64,000 nt of DNA from Candidatus Cryptobacteroides avicola (GTDB lineage: Bacteria > Bacteroidota > Bacteroidia > Bacteroidales > UBA932). The DNA is taken from NCBI GenBank assembly GCA_017695115.1, contig JADILV010000041.1:1-64000 (forward strand), written 5' to 3'. The translations under genes were made by a program, and so were the position numbers. Below are positions 27,163 through 34,471 of this stretch, in pieces. The notes beneath the pieces were generated by a model. It was not told the origin of the DNA and ran no database searches. It worked only from the letters and a program-made list of their open reading frames with translations. Positions within the stretch are counted from its first letter, which is position 1. Each line of letters begins with the position of its first letter.

Positions 27163-27199
27163 GATTTTGCACAAACAAACCGCACCATGCGAGAGAGGC
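27163..27199 (+). repeat. cassette-border repeat R2
   Basis: The 37-base unit begins GATTTTGCACAAACAAACCG and ends CGAGAGAGGC, with one difference from R1. It directly abuts the truncated AlbA_2-type remnant. Together R1 and R2 enclose vsr and that remnant. Confidence 0.7.
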
Positions 27200-27236
27200 C
27201 GGGGTGATTGGACTGACGGTGGTAACAGATAGGGCC

Positions 27237-28175
27237 TTATTCCATGATTCTATCTATACGCCCGGTAATCAGCTCTGCATACTTGTCTTTAAGTTCATCA
27301 TTCAGAAATGAATTGCCGATAAACTTTTTCATTTCAGGCAAAAGTCTCACATATTTGCCTATAAGATGTTCAATAGTCTTCTGCTCAACCCCCATTGTCA
27401 AACCGGAGGTAATAAAATCCTGGCGTTTCAGTCTCTTCTTTTTCCCATTCAAGGTCAAGGCCAACTCCTCATCGTCTTTCGGATTCAAGATTACGGCATT
27501 CAGCATATCGTAAGCCGGGGTCAGACGTATATTGCCATCATGCGGTTCATACAAAGAAAAATTCTTCAGATGCATATCATTGTTCCCGGTAATCCATGAA
27601 AACAATATTACTTCAAAAAAATTGGTAACGTCCATTTTCGGCATTGAAGAATATTGCCCTATCGCCTTGGCAATACGTTCATAACTGCTTTTATATTTAT
27701 GCTCGGTCTGCCTTTCTGTCAGCTGGCACATATCTTCCATAGCCACCTTTTCACCGGTACTTGAGCGGTCAATCCTCCTTGTCAGATAACACAGACTATT
27801 GTCAGCCATACGCATCAGCGTATGCGGAACTACGTCGATTTTAGCCAATTCTGCCAAATGCATGGTCAGGTCTTCAGTTTCCGGCATCTGGTCAAATTGT
27901 ATTGTTTGAGGTTTACATATAAAGCCTCCCCATAGGCCCACAATAGTCAACCGTTGGTTTCCTTCATATTCATTAAGATGCAAGGACAATTTCGGCTGTA
28001 CACCGGTGAGGGAAGTCTGGTCTTTGATGACCTGTATGGCCAGTTCTTCCAATTCCCCACAACTGTAATCCAGAGTCGGGACTTTATCCGTGCCAAAGAA
28101 TTTCTTTGCACACTTGGCGTGAAAATCCTTCTCTCCCTTTTCAAGCGTACTGTAACAAAACAAACATTTACACAT
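27237..28175 (-). CDS. hipT: HipT-like serine/threonine kinase toxin
   Basis: A 312-residue HipA-family kinase that lacks the usual N-terminal subdomain, which is encoded separately upstream. It has a small Cys/His cluster at the N-terminus (C2, C4, C7, H19, C22) and a Gly-rich loop TSLTGVQPK at 54-62, where HipA/HipT autophosphorylation occurs. The ATP-site RRIDR is at 133-137, the catalytic loop GNNDMHLKN at 197-205 and the metal-binding TPAYDML at 219-225. In the E. coli HipBST system the HipT kinase inhibits tryptophanyl-tRNA synthetase; the target here is unknown. The start overlaps hipS by 8 bases. Confidence 0.85.
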   Translation of the reverse strand: MCKCLFCYSTLEKGEKDFHAKCAKKFFGTDKVPTLDYSCGELEELAIQVIKDQTSLTGVQPKLSLHLNEYEGNQRLTIVGLWGGFICKPQTIQFDQMPETEDLTMHLAELAKIDVVPHTLMRMADNSLCYLTRRIDRSSTGEKVAMEDMCQLTERQTEHKYKSSYERIAKAIGQYSSMPKMDVTNFFEVILFSWITGNNDMHLKNFSLYEPHDGNIRLTPAYDMLNAVILNPKDDEELALTLNGKKKRLKRQDFITSGLTMGVEQKTIEHLIGKYVRLLPEMKKFIGNSFLNDELKDKYAELITGRIDRIME

Positions 28176-28506
28176 TTACTCTTTCCTCCTCAACTACCGG
28201 TTCAACACTTACGGCTCCTATACAGTCCTTACAGCAAAGCAGTAACAGGGACATTCTGTCAAGCATACTGATATCCGTGTTACGCAATGCTACGTCCAGT
28301 AGCCATCCCTCTGGTATAAGACCATCAAAGAAAGGGAAAAGCACATTGCTTCTGTAAACCTCTTCCCGCAAAGGCATAGTCAGGCTGACAGGTCTCGCTT
28401 CATCCGATGTCAGATATTCCGGAAGATAATAGAATTCATAACCGTCATCTCCTTCTGTAAGGACTCCTGCCAATACATTCTTATAATATATATTTGCCTG
28501 TTTCAT
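28168..28506 (-). CDS. hipS: HipS-like small subunit (HipA N-terminal subdomain)
   Basis: A 112-residue protein corresponding to the N-subdomain-1 of HipA, as a free-standing gene: VLAGVLTEGDDGYEFYYLPEYL, RPVSLTMPLR, then LFPFFDGLIPEGWLLDVAL. In HipBST systems this protein, not HipB, is the antitoxin that neutralises HipT. It overlaps hipB by four bases and hipT by eight, so the three are translated as a coupled unit. Confidence 0.82.
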   Translation of the reverse strand: MKQANIYYKNVLAGVLTEGDDGYEFYYLPEYLTSDEARPVSLTMPLREEVYRSNVLFPFFDGLIPEGWLLDVALRNTDISMLDRMSLLLLCCKDCIGAVSVEPVVEEERVNV

Positions 28507-28712
28507 CGCTGCTTGTTTTGTTTCGGTTGAGGCGTCATTTCATAATTGAAGAAATCAAGCAATTGATTTACTTTGTCAAGGCGTAATGTAGATTTGCCTT
28601 GTTCCAGATCACGGACAAACCGTAGTCCGACACCGGATTTGACAGAAAGATCCTCCTGCGTCATATTGAATTGCTTACGCAATGATTTTACAGTAGCGGA
28701 AAGAATATTCAT
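28503..28712 (-). CDS. hipB: HipB-like XRE regulator
   Basis: A 69-residue HTH protein of the Cro/C1 type (LRKQFNMTQEDLSVKSGVGL, then RFVRDLEQGKSTLRLDKVNQLL), first gene of the hipBST operon. It represses the operon in known systems. Three copies of a TATACCC-containing site surround its start and promoter (28712-28820), the expected autoregulation layout. Confidence 0.85.
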   Translation of the reverse strand: MNILSATVKSLRKQFNMTQEDLSVKSGVGLRFVRDLEQGKSTLRLDKVNQLLDFFNYEMTPQPKQNKQR

Positions 28713-28820
28713 ATACCCAATTATATCTGTTCGGGTACAAATATACTAAACATTTTACGATTATATCATATTGGGTATAAATCATACCATCAAGACTATT
28801 TTATACCCGTTATGATATAA
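28712..28820 (-). promoter_or_regulatory. hipBST promoter with three operator-like sites
   Basis: A minus-strand -7 box TATATTTG is the complement of 28738-28745. A 19-base site reads TATACCCGTTATGATATAA at 28802-28820 on the plus strand and TATACCCAATATGATATAA at 28761-28779 on the minus strand (17 of 19 identical). A shorter version TATACCCAATTATATC covers the hipB start (28712-28727). The middle site covers the expected -33 region, so HipB binding should block transcription. Confidence 0.7.
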
Positions 28821-28835
28821 AATGTCCACATTACC

Positions 28836-28968
28836 AGTTTATACTCCGAATCATTCCTTTTCAAGCATAAAAAAGGCACCCTAAAAAGGTGCCTCAGTAA
28901 GTTTATTTCGAAGTTTGAAGCCTCTGAAATGACGTTTTCGCTGTTAGTACTCCTCCTCGTTGAAGAAA
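28836..28968. repeat. attachment-site repeat, left copy (with terminator)
   Basis: These 133 bases resemble 38726-38858 along their whole length (roughly four-fifths identical, with compensating short indels). The copy contains a terminator-like hairpin GGCACC/GGTGCC (28875-28893) and ends in TTAGTACTCCTCCTCGTTGA. Read on the minus strand, that end encodes FFNEEEY-stop, the C-terminus of the DUF2795 protein at 38.8 kb. This is the mark left by integration at the 3' end of that gene. Confidence 0.75.
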
Positions 28969-29010
28969 TTTATATACGTTGATTATCAGCGCATTATACA
29001 ATAACCAATG

Positions 29011-29047
29011 AAATTTACGCAAACAAACCGCACCGTCTGAGACGGTC
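29011..29047 (+). repeat. cassette-border repeat R3
   Basis: It contains GCAAACAAACCGCACC followed by GTCTGAGAC. The core is the same as R1, R2 and R4, in the same orientation. Here CACCGTC and GACGGT can form a small hairpin. It lies just past the 3' end of the AlbA_2 gene. Confidence 0.6.
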
Positions 29048-29098
29048 TGAGGCGATAGAAGGAATATAAATTATAAATCCAGGAAAAGAAGCAATTAT

Positions 29099-30604
29099 TT
29101 ATATCCTATCAAAAAATCCTTCATATTCATTATCAATTATTTTCCATTCACTATTTTTACGGGTTCCCGAACGGGATATCTTTTCTGTTTCCTGCAAACG
29201 CTTCAGGTATTTCTGAACTTGGCGCTGGGAAAGTTTCAGCTTCTCAGCCATTTGCGCCGTAGTTATCCGTGGATTTGCTGATATGAGATTATATATCATA
29301 CGACTTGCTTTCAGGAACTCTTTTCTGCTTTTCACGAACTGTTCTCCATTGTTCGCGAACTCATTTTGCTGATTCGCGAACTGTTCGTTTTCATTCACGA
29401 ACTCATCTATGCAATTCGCGTCATTTCTTACACCACTTTTGTCTTCATAATTCAAGTTCCACAGTATCACATGGAACTCCGATGCATTTGAATGGAATTC
29501 AGGTGCATGAAAATTATGCAGTCCCTCAAACCTCTTGTAGGAATCAATTATTTTCTTCATTCCGCTACCTCGCCGTTCCATCAGCCCCAATCGGCTGAAG
29601 AAATCAGCCAATAACGGATTCCTTCTCTTGGATGGCACAGTAAGAGGATTCAGCTGCTGAATAAGCCTGCCGTCCATCATTCCTCCTGGAGAGTATATTT
29701 CCAACCTGTCATCGTACATGTCAATATGAATCTCACTTCCCATCTGTAAGTAATCACGATGGATGATGGCATTTGCTATAGCTTCAGTCACCGCACGTTC
29801 AGGATAGTCTGGAAGTTCTTCACGATAGTCGTTCTCCTTCCACCATTTCTTATGAGAGTTATTTCTCACAAAAGACACGGCATCCTGCAGCTGGCCAATC
29901 ACACAGCCCTCCAATTCAACATCATCAATCGCTTCTCCCAAGCCGCTAGTCATGTCCAGACCGTTCCAACGTGTGCAGAAAATACGGGACTGCCGTACAG
30001 GCGATTCATCAGCCAACAACGCTCCGGCATTTGTCAGATTGCCGTTTTCATCCACAATGCCCCATGATACGAACTCGCTGTCATCAAACGAACGCTGCAG
30101 CCGTTTGTAATGGACGGATCTGAGTTTCGAAAAAGCCATATCCTCAAATCTGTAATTGGACGGCAAGCTGTCATAAGTACGTCCGGAACCTTTCAAAACA
30201 AGGGTTTTCAATTGAATACGGTCTGCCGTAACCGACTCGTTCCCTATGCGCACAAAAGCAAGCCGCTGCTTGTCGCCAATGTAGTAATATGGGGTTTCCT
30301 GCCCAGAATATACATGCAGCAATATGAGTCTTTTTCCATCAATCTCCTTGTACTCTAGATTAACTACAGGCACCGGATCAAGCTTGGTCTTTATCTCCTC
30401 GCTGATTTTCTCCGCATCGCTTTCTGCATCCTCCAGCCCGATTATCTGGTCATCATCACTGATACCGAATATCAATGTACCGCCTTCACCATTGGCGAAA
30501 GCAGACACACTCTTAAGCCAGCTTTTGGGACGTTTGATTTCGAGCATTTGTTTTTTGTCGTAAGCGGTTGCTTCGCCTATCAGTGATTTTATATCCAATG
30601 CCAT
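29099..30604 (-). CDS. AlbA_2 (Schlafen-type) / ATPase-like / winged-helix protein
   Basis: A 501-residue protein often labelled a RecG-like putative regulator, but without helicase motifs. Domains: an AlbA_2 (divergent Schlafen AAA_4) domain at about 1-130 (EIKRPKSWLKSVSAFANGEG, GGTLIFGISDD), a HATPase_c_4-like region at about 255-380 (AVTEAIANAIIHRDY, IYSPGGMM, ERRGSGM), and a C-terminal winged helix at about 435-480 (TTAQMAEKLKLSQRQVQKYL). Between the last two is a linker of five 7-residue units at about 401-435. Related genes are common in mobile islands, with regulatory or defence roles proposed. It is flanked by R3 and R4. Confidence 0.82.
   Translation of the reverse strand: MALDIKSLIGEATAYDKKQMLEIKRPKSWLKSVSAFANGEGGTLIFGISDDDQIIGLEDAESDAEKISEEIKTKLDPVPVVNLEYKEIDGKRLILLHVYSGQETPYYYIGDKQRLAFVRIGNESVTADRIQLKTLVLKGSGRTYDSLPSNYRFEDMAFSKLRSVHYKRLQRSFDDSEFVSWGIVDENGNLTNAGALLADESPVRQSRIFCTRWNGLDMTSGLGEAIDDVELEGCVIGQLQDAVSFVRNNSHKKWWKENDYREELPDYPERAVTEAIANAIIHRDYLQMGSEIHIDMYDDRLEIYSPGGMMDGRLIQQLNPLTVPSKRRNPLLADFFSRLGLMERRGSGMKKIIDSYKRFEGLHNFHAPEFHSNASEFHVILWNLNYEDKSGVRNDANCIDEFVNENEQFANQQNEFANNGEQFVKSRKEFLKASRMIYNLISANPRITTAQMAEKLKLSQRQVQKYLKRLQETEKISRSGTRKNSEWKIIDNEYEGFFDRI
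29300..29404 (-). repeat. 21-base tandem repeat inside the AlbA_2 gene
   Basis: Five 21-base units encode EFVNENE, QFANQQN, EFANNGE, QFVKSRK and EFLKASR. Each has Phe at position 2, giving a regular heptad spacer between the ATPase-like and winged-helix domains. The unit length is a multiple of three, so slippage would change linker length without breaking the frame. Confidence 0.65.
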
Positions 30605-30727
30605 AACGATAATAAATTTTGAATCTACCAGTACAGTCGGTTATATATTCCCGAGGATAAACAAAGATAATGTATTTTGCACAAGCAAACTATCATTATG
30701 ACAGGAAGAACGCAGTGAAATAAGCCA

Positions 30728-30757
30728 TTTTGTCCAAACAAACCGCACCGTTTGAGA
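30728..30757 (+). repeat. cassette-border repeat R4
   Basis: TTTTGTCCAAACAAACCGCA followed by CCGTTTGAGA. Its 23-base core differs from R3 at one position. R3 and R4 enclose the AlbA_2 gene. Confidence 0.65.
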
Positions 30758-30836
30758 CTATAAAACACCAGCGCGACAAACAAATTCTCATTGTTCATCG
30801 CGCTGATATTCAGTTGCTTAACCTAAATAAAGGCTA

Positions 30837-30857
30837 TTAATATTCCTCCTCGTTGAA
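30837..30857. repeat. attachment-site repeat, middle copy
   Basis: TTAATATTCCTCCTCGTTGA followed by A. On the minus strand it reads FNEEEY-stop, again the end of DUF2795. It shares TCCTCCTCGTTGAA with the left copy but lacks the hairpin-bearing flank, as expected for the opposite end of an integrated element. Confidence 0.7.
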
Positions 30858-31151
30858 ACTTCATAATAATTTATATATTTAATTATATATTAATTAGTTA
30901 TATAAATTTAATAACTTACTTTTAGGGTTTGTAATAAGTTTATTTTTCGCATTATTCCCATTTATTCCTCTGGTTGGCATTAACAGCATAATATAAGCAT
31001 AATGCGCTAATATATAATATATTATAAATAATAACTTGTTAACTCAGCCTAAAACTAAAAGACAGCGTAATATGCCATATATACCTTGACTTTTTATGTA
31101 TATTCCTCCTCTATATAAAAGAATATAATGCAATGCCAGGGGGTGTTGTTA

Positions 31152-32024
31152 TCATAACCTACCGTTGCATCTTATAATGTCTTTCCAATCTAGTTTAAGC
31201 CGACCTTTAGTGTATCGTATAACAGAGGCCAGATGATAATAGAACATATCAGACATAAGATTATCATCGAATACCATATCCAATGACTGGAACATATCAC
31301 ACTTCTTACAGTAGTCCTGAATCTCGGCATTGTTGAGGTGGACTTCTAATCGATATAACCGTTTGGGAGAGCCATAGTATTCACTGATATATTGCTTATG
31401 TGAAGAATGCGCAATCTCCTCACTCTTGTTATATGCTTGGACTGTTATACCTTTGGTCTTATCGTTCTTCGCTTTGGATTGTTTAATGCAAATCGTCATT
31501 GTCTTCACCCTATCAAGACACACGGAATAAACTATATGCACGTTATCAATTATCTTTCTTCTGTCCCTTACGGCCTTGCCGTTGATTATGGTCGTTATAT
31601 CTTTCCTGCTCCATAACCGTTTCATCATTCTTGCGACATCAGTCTGGACATCGACAGCGATATCCAGTGCGGTAAAGTTATGAAATACCATATTGAGCGA
31701 TTCAGGAATTGATAATGAAATTTTCAGAAGTTCCGTATCATACAAAACAGAATTTTCAATCCGGTAAAAGAAATAATTTGATGTTCCATCATCGCCATAC
31801 CTTCCGAATCTAGCAGATGCAATATGTTTCCGAGCACCGAACTTATCAGTATAAACATAGTAGGCATATTGGAAATGATGGCAGTTTGTTCTAACGAAAA
31901 CAAAGTCTCCGAAATCTTTGAATCTGCACAAATCAATAGACTTCAGGTCATTTAATATCTCCGAATCAGCGATGTAACATAATTTAAGCTGGTCTATAAT
32001 CGGTTTGCCCGTTTCGTGAGCCAT
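31152..32024 (-). CDS. predicted replication initiation protein (phage/rolling-circle Rep type)
   Basis: A 290-residue protein with the segment order seen in Rep_trans and filamentous-phage replication-initiation families: a core NFTALDIAVDVQTD near the middle, ITVQAYNKSEE, and LYRLEVHLNNAEI near the C-terminus. Similar proteins occur in small Bacteroidota plasmids and integrated elements. It would nick or open an origin on the excised circle. No relaxase, capsid or secretion gene accompanies it. The call rests on motif pattern and context, not on a full alignment. Confidence 0.55.
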   Translation of the reverse strand: MAHETGKPIIDQLKLCYIADSEILNDLKSIDLCRFKDFGDFVFVRTNCHHFQYAYYVYTDKFGARKHIASARFGRYGDDGTSNYFFYRIENSVLYDTELLKISLSIPESLNMVFHNFTALDIAVDVQTDVARMMKRLWSRKDITTIINGKAVRDRRKIIDNVHIVYSVCLDRVKTMTICIKQSKAKNDKTKGITVQAYNKSEEIAHSSHKQYISEYYGSPKRLYRLEVHLNNAEIQDYCKKCDMFQSLDMVFDDNLMSDMFYYHLASVIRYTKGRLKLDWKDIIRCNGRL

Positions 32025-32228
32025 ACGTTATGGGTTATACCCTTTATTAATGATGGTTAGCAACCTTAACTAACCTATCATAAGTATATGGCTGCTTTGA
32101 AAAAAGTCAAGATACTAACTAGATTTTTAGAGGTCAGAAAAAGACTGGGGTCAAAATAATCCTAATATAGTTTAGTGGCCTCTGTTTTATTGTGTTCTGA
32201 ATAGTCTTTGATTATCTTGACCTCAACC

Positions 32229-32894
32229 CTATATGTCAAATTCTTTTTTCAATCGCTTGACCGTGGAGACTGACACATTGCAAATTTTAGCGGTGTCCCT
32301 GATGCTCTTACCTTTCCGGAGCGACCTAAGTACCCCTGCGTACTCTATGGATTTCTTTTCTGCGGTCTTAATGCTTCCTCGTGGCCTGCCAAATCCTACC
32401 GCAGCAAGTGTTTTTCCAGATGCCTTTGCTTCCGCTATCTTCTTGCTGCGAGCATCATTCAACCGGAACTTGATACTATCCCGTTCTATTGCAGCACAAG
32501 TACTGATTACCGAAATGAATATAGCAAGGAAAGGATTTTCAGTACCATCGTCTAGATAGAGGCTCATTTGCTCCTTCTGAAAATAGCAGTTGATTCTATG
32601 GTCTAAACAAAACTTCACGGTCTCTAGTACCTGCCATATAGCACGCCCCATCCTGTCCAATGAGCTGAAATAAATGATGTCCACTTTGTTCTCACGTGCG
32701 TACTCCAAACATTGAGTCAGTACAGGCCTGTCACAATTTCGAGTTGCTCCACTGATATGCTCTGTGAATGGTTCGTGAACAAGGATATCCCTGTTTGCCT
32801 CAATAAGCCGGGATAGGCTGTATATCTGCCTATCCGTACTCTGTCTGTCGCTTTCAGATGATACCCTGCCGTATATGATGCTAGTCCGGTTCAT
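32229..32894 (-). CDS. serine recombinase (resolvase/invertase family)
   Basis: A 221-residue small serine recombinase. The catalytic core reads IIYGRVSSESDRQST (nucleophile Ser12), then IIYFSSLDRMGR and AAIERDSIKFRLNDARSKKI, followed by a C-terminal HTH (KSIRDTAKICNVSVSTVKRL). Enzymes of this size invert or resolve DNA at short inverted or direct repeats. In this element it is the obvious candidate to act on the inverted repeats around the DUF4493 promoter (34143-34281). Confidence 0.88.
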   Translation of the reverse strand: MNRTSIIYGRVSSESDRQSTDRQIYSLSRLIEANRDILVHEPFTEHISGATRNCDRPVLTQCLEYARENKVDIIYFSSLDRMGRAIWQVLETVKFCLDHRINCYFQKEQMSLYLDDGTENPFLAIFISVISTCAAIERDSIKFRLNDARSKKIAEAKASGKTLAAVGFGRPRGSIKTAEKKSIEYAGVLRSLRKGKSIRDTAKICNVSVSTVKRLKKEFDI

Positions 32895-32902
32895 TTTTAT
32901 CT

Positions 32903-33241
32903 TTACTCAAAAGAAATCAACTTTTCATAGCGAAACGACCGCCATTTATTTTCTCCAGACGCTTCAGTGTCCCAGAAGCATACGACATTCCTTGCATCGG
33001 CACATATACCATTCCCGTTTATATGTCTGCCAGCCAATGCTGGAATTGTTGTCCCGTAGCGCACTGCCAAAGTACCATCTTTTTTAAGAAATGTTATTTT
33101 CACTATTCGTCTGGCAAGTTCCGATTTGAGTGTTTTTATCGCAGATGTCAGCATCCCAGTAAGAAACATATCCTCTGTCCTGTGTGCTATGACTATGGCC
33201 CTGTGTACATCGACATTTGTCATTGTGATAATAGCCTCCAT
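32903..33241 (-). CDS. DUF2693-like SH3-barrel small protein
   Basis: A 112-residue protein with IVKITFLKKDGTLAVRYGTT in the middle and NVVCFWDTEASGENKWRSFR near the C-terminus. This is the pattern of DUF2693, a small beta-barrel family common on Bacteroidota plasmids, phages and conjugative elements. Its function is unknown. It ends 8 bases before the serine recombinase start and is probably co-transcribed with it. Confidence 0.6.
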   Translation of the reverse strand: MEAIITMTNVDVHRAIVIAHRTEDMFLTGMLTSAIKTLKSELARRIVKITFLKKDGTLAVRYGTTIPALAGRHINGNGICADARNVVCFWDTEASGENKWRSFRYEKLISFE

Positions 33242-33255
33242 AATAAAACTTTTAA

Positions 33256-33522
33256 TTAGTCTCCGTAATAACCTGTAATAGAATAATATGCTGATGATGG
33301 CATTGATATGGCACTTGGGGTTGCGGTTTTCTTTGCCTCAAATTGCCTGTCAATCTCCTGTATCCATTCTATTGCATCTTCAAATGAATTAAAACTCTTG
33401 TCTATATGAATCCAACGGCCATCGTACAAGCAAAATGTTTCTACTGCCGTCCTGAACAACGTCCACTCTACGAACTGGTATCTTCTACCGTTTTTTGAAG
33501 TTATCTCGATTGCCCTTTCCAT
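33256..33522 (-). CDS. hypothetical mobile-element protein
   Basis: An 88-residue protein with no family I can name. It starts ERAIEITSKNGRRYQFVEWT and continues FEDAIEWIQEIDRQFEAKK; the C-terminus is rich in Ser, Ala and Tyr. It is the first gene of the leftward set (this gene, DUF2693, serine recombinase) and is divergent from the XRE regulator, which may control it. Confidence 0.55.
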   Translation of the reverse strand: MERAIEITSKNGRRYQFVEWTLFRTAVETFCLYDGRWIHIDKSFNSFEDAIEWIQEIDRQFEAKKTATPSAISMPSSAYYSITGYYGD

Positions 33523-33654
33523 ATAATTGACTTCTAATTGCTCTTTTCCTTTTGGTTGACATTACAAAGATACAACATAAGTCAATTAAAAGCAAATTAA
33601 ATTGATTTAATCTGCAATAAAAATACATATAATTGCATTTTATTTCTCTTGCTC

Positions 33655-33685
33655 TTTGATTTAATTAAAATATTCTATATCTTTG
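33655..33685 (+). promoter_or_regulatory. promoter of the XRE regulator
   Basis: TTTG at 33655-33658 and TATCTTTG at 33678-33685 with a 19-base spacer. The transcript would begin near 33692, so ATG 33707 is the start rather than the in-frame TTG at 33683. Confidence 0.75.
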
Positions 33686-33706
33686 ATTGACTTAAAGTGC
33701 AACTTT

Positions 33707-34042
33707 ATGGCAAGACAAAAGACAGACTATAATATAGAGAATGAACTATGTGTTAAAGATATACTAGCAGAACGTGGGCTACTGATGAAAGATTTTGCCG
33801 AGCAAATAGGGATTACACGCGAAACCCTTACTAGGGCTCTTAGAGGCAATCCGCAGTACAGTACGCTTAAAGCCATAGCAGAGGGACTGGGCGTAAATGT
33901 CTATGAATTGTTCAAGGAGCGCACTGTTCAGCGACCGCAGACAGACATCCACGGCTGCATCTATGTCGATGGAGAACCGAATCTCATAGAATCAAAATCT
34001 GATATTGAGCACCTCCTTAAAGAATTAAACGCCAACCATTGA
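33707..34042 (+). CDS. XRE family regulator of the element
   Basis: A 111-residue Cro/C1-type HTH protein (VKDILAERGLLMKDFAEQIG, ITRETLTRALRG, then YSTLKAIAEGLGVNVYELF) with a short C-terminal extension IHGCIYVDGEPNLI. It is divergent from the leftward recombination genes and just upstream of the switchable-looking promoter region. This fits an element-control regulator. Confidence 0.8.
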   Translation: MARQKTDYNIENELCVKDILAERGLLMKDFAEQIGITRETLTRALRGNPQYSTLKAIAEGLGVNVYELFKERTVQRPQTDIHGCIYVDGEPNLIESKSDIEHLLKELNANH

Positions 34043-34044
34043 AT

Positions 34045-34072
34045 TTTCAATTAGCGTAAATGCTAATTGAAA
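34045..34072 (+). terminator. hairpin after the XRE regulator
   Basis: TTTCAATTAGC (34045-34055) pairs perfectly with GCTAATTGAAA (34062-34072) around a six-base loop, 3 bases past the regulator stop. It lacks a strong T run, so it could be a weak terminator or an operator. Confidence 0.5.
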
Positions 34073-34142
34073 TAGTCAAAATGCTAACGCTGACATTCTT
34101 GACAGATAGTATTTAGCGCTTAATTTATCATTCAATACCATA

Positions 34143-34281
34143 AATGAGTGTTGTTCGAATCACGAAAATACTTACCTTTGCATTGCCAAATAATTGGCAT
34201 ACATACGAAAGTGTTTTCGGACTGTCCTAAGTAGAAAATGTGGCAATTTTCACAACGTGAGGACATAGGACAACACTCATT
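34143..34281 (+). promoter_or_regulatory. promoter of the DUF4493 lipoprotein, flanked by inverted repeats
   Basis: The promoter is TTG at 34151-34153, 19 bases, then TACCTTTG at 34173-34180, directed toward the lipoprotein gene. AATGAGTGTTGT at 34143-34154 overlaps the -33 box and is exactly inverted as ACAACACTCATT at 34270-34281. The left arm lies upstream of the transcript start, so the pair is not an RNA stem. Such arms around a promoter are the layout of DNA-inversion switches in Bacteroidota. A serine recombinase is 1.2 kb away. Inversion itself is not shown. Confidence 0.5.
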
Positions 34282-34471
34282 CTTGTTTTAGATTGTGTGT
34301 GGCAAAGCAGTTACAATAGCCTGGCACCGCATTTCTATACAGGTGTGAGGTCTTGGGTGTCGTTTATTCACGTTTGGGTAGCCACAACCTTCTACTTGAT
34401 AGACGAAATCAGCCTCACACTTTCGTTTTTGTTGAAATATCTTCCGGGCTGAAAGACAAATTTTTAAAGCA
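34187..34471 (+). ncRNA. long structured 5' leader of the DUF4493 lipoprotein
   Basis: About 285 bases separate the predicted transcript start from the ATG. Complementary pairs are GCCAA/TTGGC, CGAAA/TTTCG, TGTCCTA/TAGGACA and GTGTGAGG (34343-34350) with CCTCACAC (34413-34420). A leader of this length is unusual beside the short leaders elsewhere in the window and may control translation. I do not match it to a named RNA family. Confidence 0.35.

Larger units (their letters stand above)
30605..31151. other. AT-rich gene-free stretch with middle attachment-site copy
   Basis: No gene is visible. From left to right it holds repeat R4 (30728-30757), an inverted repeat CAGCGCGA/TCGCGCTG (about 30769-30804), the middle attachment copy (30837-30857) and a very AT-rich tract to 31.1 kb. 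That tract contains a weak further match to the attachment core (ATTCCTCCTC near 31101). It is next to the Rep gene, so an origin of replication could lie here; I see no clear iterons. Confidence 0.5.

Noticed and set aside
32229..32894. Insertion sequence transposase
   Set aside because: The protein is a small serine recombinase with an HTH tail; no terminal inverted repeats surround it.
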